Shown one piece after another: positions 32,701-38,593 of a stretch of DNA of 38,593 bases; position 1 is the first letter of the stretch, and every line of letters starts with the position of its first letter. Source of the DNA: Cocleimonas sp. (GTDB lineage Bacteria; Pseudomonadota; Gammaproteobacteria; Thiotrichales; Thiotrichaceae). The translations under genes were made by a program, and so were the position numbers. The notes under the pieces are model-generated. The model was not told where the DNA came from and made no database searches. It worked only from the letters and a program-made list of their open reading frames with translations. The stretch spans positions 1 through 38,593 of the forward strand of contig JAGLDQ010000022.1 in NCBI GenBank assembly GCA_023145535.1, given 5' to 3'.

Positions 32701-33228
32701 CATAGGGAATAGATCGATTAATGAGCCACGCGTTGCGTATTCGCCATGCTCCATCACTTGGGTTACATGACGATAACCTGTTTCCTCCAATTGCAGTCGC
32801 ATGAGTTCTATATCAAGTGTATCGCCTTTTTCCAGTAAAAAGGTATTGCTACGAATATAGTGAGTCGGCGCAAGGCGATGCATTAAGGTCGTGACAGGGA
32901 CAATTAAAACACCCTGCTGTGTCGCTGATAGCTGATAAAGTGCTTTAAGCCGCTCAGAAATCAGGTCTTCATGGGGCGAAAATACATCATATGGCAATGT
33001 TTCCCAGTCGGGAAAAATATGGATATTTTCAATATTAGAAAAAAAGCGAATATTAGCTTCTGCTTGATAAGCCGTTTGACTATCAGGCGTTACCAGTAAA
33101 ATAAGCCCTTTATATTCCTGTACGGTATTGGCGATTAACAGATCTTTAGCACAACCATGTAACTGCCCCCAGTCAATGCTGTTTTTTTGTTTTTCAGGAT
33201 AAAGAGGATTTATAATGGGATGAGCCAT
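29776..33228 (-). CDS. mfd: Transcription-repair coupling factor
   Basis: 1150 residues, full family length. N-terminal UvrB-like domains (LPYDVFSPHEDLISERLKAL), the CarD-like RNA polymerase interaction domain (LHEGSPVVHEEHGIGRYRG), and the RecG-like translocase with Walker A GDVGFGKTEVAMRAAF, DEEHRFG, TATPIPRTL, GRVGR and GSHHKAY-like motifs. The C-terminal TRCF domain (LIPDDYLPDVHNRL) closes it. The protein pushes stalled RNA polymerase off lesions and recruits UvrA/UvrB. Transcribed alone, opposite to minCDE. Confidence 0.97.
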   Translation of the reverse strand: MAHPIINPLYPEKQKNSIDWGQLHGCAKDLLIANTVQEYKGLILLVTPDSQTAYQAEANIRFFSNIENIHIFPDWETLPYDVFSPHEDLISERLKALYQLSATQQGVLIVPVTTLMHRLAPTHYIRSNTFLLEKGDTLDIELMRLQLEETGYRHVTQVMEHGEYATRGSLIDLFPMGSQHPVRIDLFDDEVDSLRSFNPEDQRTIKQLDKIELLPAQEFPLNAEGIQTFRTHYAEKLGGDLARSQIYDNVSNGNPPAGIEYYLPLFFKQTATLFDYLPEKTLLIYSHDIQPAAESFSQNVVERHEQRRHDIERPILAPDTLFLNTEQLNQAFDQLRRIQTHSFEQENTTDSHNYPTHTLPSLLLQARAERPLMLLQQFLAVHQGRVLFTAESAGRRENLLSLLRDNQYPASTSQDWQNFLQGSSKLSVTVAPLENGLWLKNEEQQGELAIIPEGLIFGQKVQQERRRKRKATRDAEAIIGNLTDLHEGSPVVHEEHGIGRYRGMKKLEAGGIEQEFITLAYSKGDKLYVPVSSLHLISRYSGASPEKAPLHKLGTEQWDKIRKKAAKRAYDIAAELLEINARRAALQGHAYDVNALDYHAFSDAFPFEETPDQAQAIEAVKADLISIRPMDRVVCGDVGFGKTEVAMRAAFLAANGGKQVAMIAPTTLLVQQHTQNFRDRFADWPFQIETLSRFRTPKQTRETIAKLKSGKVDIVIGTHKLLSKDVHYKDLGLVIIDEEHRFGVRHKEQLKKLRANVDMLTMTATPIPRTLNMSLSGLRDLSIIATAPAQRHAIKTFVKEWDKALIQEACARELSRGGQIYILHNEVKTIQKITDQISDYLPNADVRFAHGQMSEKELEGIMKDFYHQRFHVLVATTIIESGIDVPTANTIIINRADKLGLAQLHQLRGRVGRSHHKAYAYLIIPSEKVLTGDAKKRLEAIESLEELGVGFTLASHDLEIRGAGELLGDEQSGQIQEIGFSLYNELLERAVKALKRGDLPEEDGHETRTTVDLGAPALIPDDYLPDVHNRLILYKRIASTKNEEQLRDLRVEMIDRFGLLPEPVDTLFEVTRLKQIAQKLGVLKLDAGEDGGRIVFNEKPAIDPMKIMMLVQKRPWEYKIVGSDKLYFEVELETVEQRVQWIKRLFAEIV

Positions 33229-33444
33229 GACTTGATGCCTTGGGGGGTAGTTATATTTAAAAATTGCAAAATTGTACTCTTTTGCTTACTTTCTTGCGAT
33301 GTTATTTATCCCTAAATGGTTTATTATGAACGACAAATACAAATAAAGTTAGCTACCTATTATACCATTGCCTCAGATCTACGCCTATTCTGTAGATTTA
33401 AATAAGCGTCATGATTTTTTGACTTTAATTATAAGGATTTTATT

Positions 33445-34227
33445 TTGATTGCCACACAATCTGCTTTAGAGCTAAAGGGTGAAATGTTGATGCTAAACGT
33501 GTTGCGTTTGCAAGACGTTGATATCGAATTGATTGAAACCACCTTACAACAAAAACGTGCAGAAGCTCCCTTATTCTTTGTTCAAAGCCCTGTTGTAGTA
33601 GACTGCTCTAGCTTAACAGAAGAACAAGGCAGCCAGCTTGATCTACGTGCATTGCGACGCTTGCTGGTTAAAATGGATTTTGTACCAGTGGGTTTACGTA
33701 ATGTTTCTAATGCTATGTTAGCGGCATCAATAACAGCGGGTTGGAATGTATTGCGCGCCTCAGCAAAACAGTCACCTAAACAAGAGGTTACCATTGAACT
33801 TTCTGAAGATACCTTTGTTTATGACGAAATGGCCGAAGAAAAAAAGAAAAAAGAAGCCAATATGGCTGAATTTGCGAATGAAGATCAATCACCACAAAAA
33901 CAAGGGTTAACCATTGAACGCCCCATTCGTTCTGGACAACAGATTTATGCTAAAAATGGCGATTTGATTATATTGTCGCAAACCAGTGCCGGATCGGAGG
34001 TGATGGCGGATGGCTCTATTCATGTTTATGGCCCACTGCGTGGCCGCGTTCTTGCAGGGGTTAAAGGGGATAAAAAAGCACGTATTTTTTGTCGCTCACT
34101 CGAAGCCGAATTAATTGTTATTGCGGGCTGTTATCAATTACTGGATGAAAGTGATACCGAATTAAAAGGCAAACCTGCAATGATCTATTTAGAAGATGAA
34201 AAATTGATTATAAAATCAATTAAATAA
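33445..34227 (+). CDS. minC: Septum site-determining protein MinC
   Basis: 260 residues from a TTG start at 33445, with AAGGA seven bases before it. N-terminal MinC domain (FFVQSPVVVDCSSL), an acidic linker (about 125-155), then the C-terminal beta-helix domain (IERPIRSGQQIYAKNGDLII, GSEVMADGSIHVYGPLRGRV, ARIFCRSLEAELIVIAGCYQ) that binds MinD. It inhibits FtsZ polymers away from midcell. First gene of minCDE. Confidence 0.96.
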   Translation: MIATQSALELKGEMLMLNVLRLQDVDIELIETTLQQKRAEAPLFFVQSPVVVDCSSLTEEQGSQLDLRALRRLLVKMDFVPVGLRNVSNAMLAASITAGWNVLRASAKQSPKQEVTIELSEDTFVYDEMAEEKKKKEANMAEFANEDQSPQKQGLTIERPIRSGQQIYAKNGDLIILSQTSAGSEVMADGSIHVYGPLRGRVLAGVKGDKKARIFCRSLEAELIVIAGCYQLLDESDTELKGKPAMIYLEDEKLIIKSIK

Positions 34228-34288
34228 GATATAAAACTAAGTAACTGCTCAGGTTACAGAACTAATTTAGATATTTTGGAGAATAGAA

Positions 34289-35095
34289 TTGAGTAAAGTA
34301 ATTGTTGTTACGTCAGGCAAAGGCGGCGTTGGAAAAACAACCACTAGTGCTGCATTTGCCGCCGGCTTAGCAAGCAAAGGACACCGCACTGCCGTTATTG
34401 ATTTTGATGTAGGTTTACGTAACCTTGACTTAATTATGGGGGTTGAGCGACGCGTTGTTTATGATTTTGTTAATGTTATTAACGGCGAAGCAACACTGCG
34501 TCAGGCACTGATTAAAGATAAACGCGTTGATAACCTCTTTATTCTACCCGCATCACAAACGCGGGATAAAGATGCGCTAACAAAAGAAGGCGTTGAAAGC
34601 GTTATTAATGAGCTAAAAACAGATGGCTTTGAATATATCGTTTGTGATTCACCCGCTGGCATAGAAAAAGGTGCATTTATGGCACTTTATTTTGCTGATG
34701 AGGCCATCATTGTCACGAATCCTGAAGTTTCCTCTGTGCGTGACTCAGATCGCATACTCGGCATCTTGCAGAGTAAATCCCGTGCAGCAGAGGATGGTAA
34801 TGTGGTTAAGGAGCATCTTGTTATTACCCGCTACTCTCCAGAGCGAGTCGATTTGGGCGACATGATTAGTCTTGAGGATATTGTCGATATTTTATCAGTC
34901 CCCTTACTGGCCGTTATTCCAGAGTCTGACTCTGTTTTACAGGCATCCAATAATGGTGTTCCCGTCATTATGAATCTAGAAAGTCAAGCAGGACAAGCTT
35001 ATATGGATATGACTAGTCGCTTTCTAGGTGAAGATGTGCCACACCGCTTTTTAGATATTGAAAAGAAAGGCTTCTTTAAGAAGCTATTCGGATAG
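34289..35095 (+). CDS. minD: Septum site-determining ATPase MinD
   Basis: 268 residues from TTG 34289, GGAG at 34278-34281. Deviant Walker A SGKGGVGKTTTSAAFAAG near the N-terminus, DFDVGLRNLD, CDSPAGIEKGA and the C-terminal amphipathic membrane-targeting helix (KKGFFKKLFG). MinD binds the membrane with ATP, recruits MinC, and oscillates with MinE. Its TAG overlaps the AGGAGG ribosome site of minE. Confidence 0.97.
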   Translation: MSKVIVVTSGKGGVGKTTTSAAFAAGLASKGHRTAVIDFDVGLRNLDLIMGVERRVVYDFVNVINGEATLRQALIKDKRVDNLFILPASQTRDKDALTKEGVESVINELKTDGFEYIVCDSPAGIEKGAFMALYFADEAIIVTNPEVSSVRDSDRILGILQSKSRAAEDGNVVKEHLVITRYSPERVDLGDMISLEDIVDILSVPLLAVIPESDSVLQASNNGVPVIMNLESQAGQAYMDMTSRFLGEDVPHRFLDIEKKGFFKKLFG

Positions 35096-35103
35096 GAGGC
35101 ATC

Positions 35104-35364
35104 ATGGGATTGTTTGATATCTTTAGGCGAGATAGAAAGAAAAATAGCGCCAATATAGCGAAGGAACGCTTGCAGATATTAATTGCGCATGAGCACGCGA
35201 GTAGAACGGGTGCTCCTGATTATTTTCCTAAAATGCGTGATGAAATCATGGATGTGATCCGCAAATATGTCGAGGTTGAAGATAAAAGTGTGAATGTTAA
35301 CCTTGAAAAAGGTGATGATTATGATGTGTTAGAGCTAAATATCACATTACCTGAACGACGCTAG
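35104..35364 (+). CDS. minE: Cell division topological specificity factor MinE
   Basis: 86 residues: N-terminal membrane/MinD-binding helix (GLFDIFRRDRKKNSA, then AKERLQILIAHEHA) and the C-terminal dimer domain (FPKMRDEIMDVIRKYVE). It triggers MinD ATP hydrolysis. Strong AGGAGG at 35094-35099 and ATG start, in contrast to the TTG starts of minC and minD, which could raise MinE level relative to the other two. Confidence 0.97.
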   Translation: MGLFDIFRRDRKKNSANIAKERLQILIAHEHASRTGAPDYFPKMRDEIMDVIRKYVEVEDKSVNVNLEKGDDYDVLELNITLPERR

Positions 35365-35470
35365 CCAATTTGGATGAATTTAGGAAAAAATTGAAATCAA
35401 AGTGGTCGGTGCGATTAATTATTTATCAAGTCCCATAGATCACATGCTTTTATAGAAGACTGGAAAGAAG

Positions 35471-36769
35471 TTATTTAATCATCGAGGATAATTCTTCAAA
35501 CTTACGCTGCATAGCAAGGTTCTCAAAGGGCACTATTTCAGGAATTTGAATATTCATTAGCGCACTAAACGAAGCACGATTCGTTTTCATTAGCTGAATT
35601 AAATCCGCACTAATTTTCACCGTATCATAGGTATTTTTAGCTACTTTATAATCATTTAGAATCAAACGACGCGCTTTGGCTACTTTTTCTTTTTGCTGAT
35701 TCAGTTGCTCTGCATAAAGCCGTGCAACTTTTAAGGTAAGCTGTTGCGCTTTAAGATTTTTATGCAATAACGCCTTACGATTACGTTGTGTCTCGGTGGC
35801 GAGTAAGCGGGTTGACTCTTCATTAATACGCCGTGTTTCCATGCTGATCATTTCAATTTTTGGTAGATAATCCTCATCCAGCTTTTTCACATAATTATCC
35901 TGCATATTGATCACCAGTTTTAATAACACCACATGCATTCCGTAGTATTTACGTGCTTGATCAATATTTTCATGCGTTTCTTTAGTCAAACCCATTAATT
36001 GCTCTGTTATCTCCTTTAAAACATCATAAACTAACGACATTTTAATAATATCATCCGCATCCACCCGTGATAACAAAACATCAACCTGTGCATCACTCAA
36101 TAATAATCCAGAAGCATTAAAGCGCTTTTTCAGAATATCTTTTTGATTATCAATACGCCGTGATAACTCATCAATATCACCGTTTAGTTTTGTAATCTTT
36201 TGATCATAATCAGCACGCTCATCATTGTCGGCCACAATACGCTTTTCCATATGGCGAGAGATGGTGTTTTTCTTATGACTAATCTTCGCTTTCAATGCCT
36301 CAATATTCTCACGGTTTTTAGAAATTTCAGGGCTCGATAGCAGCCCCTCAATAACCACAAACACATCCATCTGATCCTCGCTCAATGACTGCTTATCCGC
36401 ACCAAAAAAGCGCGACTCAGGGGCTTGGTCAATTTGCGAGTTAATCTCCAATGCTTGATTTAGATTATTTAGAATATCCTTCCAGACAACTTGAATATGT
36501 TCCTTTTTTTGCTGTTCGATAAGCCCAGAGGTAACGCTTGAACTCGTTGGCTCTGTTGTTAGCCCATCATAATAAGTTTTTGACTTATCCAGCGCATCAC
36601 TGGTGTACGCTTTACTTTTTTCATAAGCGTTACCGCCTATTTCTTTCGTGTTCTGCCACGCATTATCAAACGTATTTTGCCAGTCGGCATGGCTTGTTTG
36701 TACGCTCAATAGTGAAGAAGTCATTAGTAATACGGCAAGTTTAATTTTTATCATGAGAATATTTTGCAT
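35471..36769 (-). CDS. Unrecognised exported coiled-coil protein
   Basis: 432 residues. Signal peptide (KLAVLLMTSSLLSVQTSHA); M6 at 36754 is an equally good start, and no strong ribosome site marks either. A short repeat-like region (NTFDNAWQNTKEIGGNAYEK, SKAYTSDALDKSKTYYDGL) is followed by almost entirely helical, Lys/Glu-rich sequence with probable coiled coils near 145-215 and 300-370. No Cys ligands, enzyme motif or membrane helix beyond the signal. Likely periplasmic. I do not recognise the family. It is convergent with minE and has no obvious operon partner. Confidence 0.75.
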   Translation of the reverse strand: MQNILMIKIKLAVLLMTSSLLSVQTSHADWQNTFDNAWQNTKEIGGNAYEKSKAYTSDALDKSKTYYDGLTTEPTSSSVTSGLIEQQKKEHIQVVWKDILNNLNQALEINSQIDQAPESRFFGADKQSLSEDQMDVFVVIEGLLSSPEISKNRENIEALKAKISHKKNTISRHMEKRIVADNDERADYDQKITKLNGDIDELSRRIDNQKDILKKRFNASGLLLSDAQVDVLLSRVDADDIIKMSLVYDVLKEITEQLMGLTKETHENIDQARKYYGMHVVLLKLVINMQDNYVKKLDEDYLPKIEMISMETRRINEESTRLLATETQRNRKALLHKNLKAQQLTLKVARLYAEQLNQQKEKVAKARRLILNDYKVAKNTYDTVKISADLIQLMKTNRASFSALMNIQIPEIVPFENLAMQRKFEELSSMIK

Positions 36770-37007
36770 GTTGGTAAAGATAGCGTCAGTATAGAATATA
36801 AGACCTTAATCTGAGTTTACAATCAGTCAGTCATGTCTCGAATATCATAGGCTTCACTGCCCAAAAGCGTTGGGTCTGCCTTATCAAGGGCGTAATAAAG
36901 TAGATGAGGAACAAATGAGAGTGAAAACAAACGGTTGATACACGTTATTGTACAACCTGAGTTCGGGACAAGAAAAAATATATTTTATCAATGATTATTT
37001 TCTAGTG

Positions 37008-38102
37008 CTAGCCTGTATTTCGCGCCTCAATACAGGCTAAAGGTTGTCCTCTCTCTCCACACGCTTTTCTTGCCTGCTCCAAGCACGCAATCGCTTTTTC
37101 CCAAAGTTCGGTGTACTTCATTTTGCTCAAGGCTTCATCAAAACGACAGTGTTCCTTATTGATCACGGCATGGATGCTTTTTTTCAGTTGTTCAATATCC
37201 GCCACTGCCTGTTGATACGCAATGCGCTTTTTGATTATTTGCCGTTGTTGTTCTTTCTTTTTGCCTGTTTGCGCTGAGGTCGGTTGATCCTCGTTTAAAT
37301 CCAGTGTGCCCGTTAACCAGCGGTTTTTTAGACTCACAAAATAAGCCATCGGGTGACGTATTTTTCCATTTTTTAGGCAGGTGGCGAAATAGTCCAAGAG
37401 GCGTTGGGCTTGTTGCGGAATATTGAGCGGCGCAAGGTGACGGCGAATCAATTGACGTAGTTTTTTAGAAAAGCTATTAGGAAAATGTAGTGTAAAAGGG
37501 GCGGGTTTAACAAACTCAGGGCGGGAGGGTGAGTGAAAATTAGACGATGGCAATCCGTTGTTTGCTTCGTCTTTAATCGTCACCAAGGGTTCTTTTTTGG
37601 GCTTTTCAGGTGTGCTATACAATTGAAAATCAACCGTCTCATCAGCCAGTGGTGCGTTTTGATAAAGATCCGATAATAAACAGCGTGGGTCATTGGTGGT
37701 GGTGTCAGAACTTGGGTTTCCCCAGTTGGGAAAATCGAAATTAATCGCCATCCATTTTCCATAATGCCCTTGACGGGTGATAATAATATTCAACGCCGCT
37801 AAACGGCGCACGGACTCATTCGCATGGTCACTTCGAATCCCCGTCAACTGTTCTAAACGCGCACCATTCATATCATCTTCGCGCTTATCGTAGGCAATAG
37901 TTTGATCATAAGTGGTGGTTAAAATACGAAAATCACGGGACGTTAGCGGCGCAAGGGAGAGCTGATGGATAAAGGCCGTGCCGATTTGAGCGAGATGCTC
38001 AGGCAGTAAATTGAGTTTATTTTTAGCACAACGGGAAGCGTTGGCATAATTTTTTGGGGTAATATCCCCAGCGGTAGCGTACAATATCGCTTGCATAATC
38101 AA
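37008..38102 (-). CDS. Replication protein O-like winged-helix protein
   Basis: 364 residues. Residues about 45-125 match the phage replication protein O N-terminal winged-helix domain: LTSRDFRILTTTYDQTIAYDKREDDMNGARLEQLTGIRSD in pattern, then ESVRRLAALNIIITRQG and WMAINFDFPNW. A variable linker follows, then a Lys/Gln-rich helical C-terminal region from about residue 210 to the end. Domain O binds origin DNA and helps load the helicase; related proteins occur on chromosomes and plasmids with no phage. No phage genes are near it. The final nine codons form one half of a perfect hairpin. Confidence 0.65.
   Translation of the reverse strand: MIMQAILYATAGDITPKNYANASRCAKNKLNLLPEHLAQIGTAFIHQLSLAPLTSRDFRILTTTYDQTIAYDKREDDMNGARLEQLTGIRSDHANESVRRLAALNIIITRQGHYGKWMAINFDFPNWGNPSSDTTTNDPRCLLSDLYQNAPLADETVDFQLYSTPEKPKKEPLVTIKDEANNGLPSSNFHSPSRPEFVKPAPFTLHFPNSFSKKLRQLIRRHLAPLNIPQQAQRLLDYFATCLKNGKIRHPMAYFVSLKNRWLTGTLDLNEDQPTSAQTGKKKEQQRQIIKKRIAYQQAVADIEQLKKSIHAVINKEHCRFDEALSKMKYTELWEKAIACLEQARKACGERGQPLACIEARNTG
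37011..37037 (-). other. Perfect 9-bp hairpin over the 3' end of the O-like gene
   Basis: GCCTGTATT (37011-37019) pairs with AATACAGGC (37029-37037) around a 9-base loop. It encodes the last residues of the O-like protein and ends at its stop codon. No T run follows, so it is not a clear terminator. Confidence 0.55.
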
Positions 38103-38593
38103 TCTCTTTGTTAGATTGTTTCTGAAGTCCCACTGGTTTGTTGATGCAAATCAGCAGGGCGTTAATTTGTTAGTTTTATCAGCAGATTACACACGTCTGC
38201 CAAGTCCCTATTACTAGACTCCCTTTTTTTGTGAAAAGCAAGCGCGAAATATAAGCAGAGAACAAATCCCCCTTTTTTTCCCAACAGTTAACACTTTCCT
38301 AAAAGCCCCTCCGATCACCGTTGCAAAAACAGGGTCGTTGTTTATTGTGTTATTTGTCTTTGTGTACCCCTTTTTGGGGTGGCTATTTTTAGCCCTTTTA
38401 TGGGCGGCGGGAGATAAAAAAAATACCTAATCATTCTATTTTGAAGCGATAGATATTCAATATTTCGGGTTAGGCGGCATCGCTTGTCGTGCTCCCAAAT
38501 TCTTACTGAGTAACAGACACAGAAAATTCTATTTCCATTGCCGTATCAGAAATTGAATTTGGTAACGAAAAAAAATATTGTTATTATTCAAAG
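38103..38593. other. Non-coding region upstream of the O-like gene, hairpin-rich
   Basis: 491 bases to the window end. On the plus strand ACCCCTTTTTGGGGT (about 38366-38380) and GGCTATTTTTAGCC (about 38381-38394) are two back-to-back hairpins followed by CTTTTA; these may form a plus-strand terminator. GCAGA/TCTGC near 38192-38210 is a small dyad, and ATCAGCAG occurs twice near 38147-38195. Could be an origin-like or control region; no iteron array is evident. Confidence 0.4.

Noticed and set aside
38503..38578. Short minus-strand frame at the window end (reads like SISDTAMEIEFSVSVTQ)
   Set aside because: Only about 24 codons, a stop upstream and no ribosome site; not supportable as a gene.
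1..38593. CRISPR array, rRNA, tRNA or complete prophage
   Set aside because: No regularly spaced direct repeats, no rRNA-like stretches and no structural phage genes were seen.

Overview
The window looks like a chromosomal segment of an AT-leaning, sulfur-oxidising gammaproteobacterium. Reasons: a flavocytochrome c sulfide dehydrogenase pair (fccAB), a B-type (ba3-like) haem-copper oxidase operon, a gammaproteobacterial-style minCDE operon, mfd, hisBHA, and a gene of the DUF3301 family. No genus is claimed; no rRNA, tRNA or CRISPR array was seen.

Layout. 1-1609: 3' part of a repeat-rich LysM protein, an intrinsic terminator, then a membrane-anchored zinc amidase. 1702-5290: GT2 glycosyltransferase, membrane-linked XRE regulator, inositol-monophosphatase-family enzyme, DUF3301 protein, NlpC/P60 peptidase. 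5291-8714: a short reading frame broken by two TGA codons and a 1034-residue AsmA protein. 9053-9757: an FNR-like regulator with three of the four usual cluster cysteines.

9796-18146 (minus) is a tight nine-gene respiratory operon: small oxidase subunit, CuA subunit II, subunit I, dihaem cytochrome c, FixI/CcoI-type copper ATPase, SCO, PCuAC, an unknown lipoprotein and haem A synthase. Diverging from it across 504 bases is fccAB (18651-20422). The two transcription units together can carry electrons from sulfide through cytochrome c to oxygen, with copper and haem maturation encoded alongside. The shared spacer holds a 42-base imperfect palindrome and an FNR/CRP-like dyad.

20477-22491 is an accessory patch: an IS903-type (IS5 family) element with a broken transposase sits between the C-terminal stub of a CrtI-like flavoprotein and the N-terminal stub of a short-chain dehydrogenase, which suggests an IS-mediated deletion. 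A Crp/Fnr-family regulator diverges from the SDR stub across a perfect TTGAT-N4-ATCAA box. 22810-24723 is a secreted-type RTX protein ending in five tandem modules with DxDxSGxLSxGD loops.

25149-38593 is mostly housekeeping: hisB-hisH-hisA (no hisF), argJ, a DUF4124/SLT lytic transglycosylase, a plus-strand terminator with a cUUCGg loop and no obvious gene in front of it (candidate small RNA), mfd, minCDE, an unrecognised periplasmic coiled-coil protein, and a replication-protein-O-like gene followed by 490 bases of hairpin-rich non-coding DNA.
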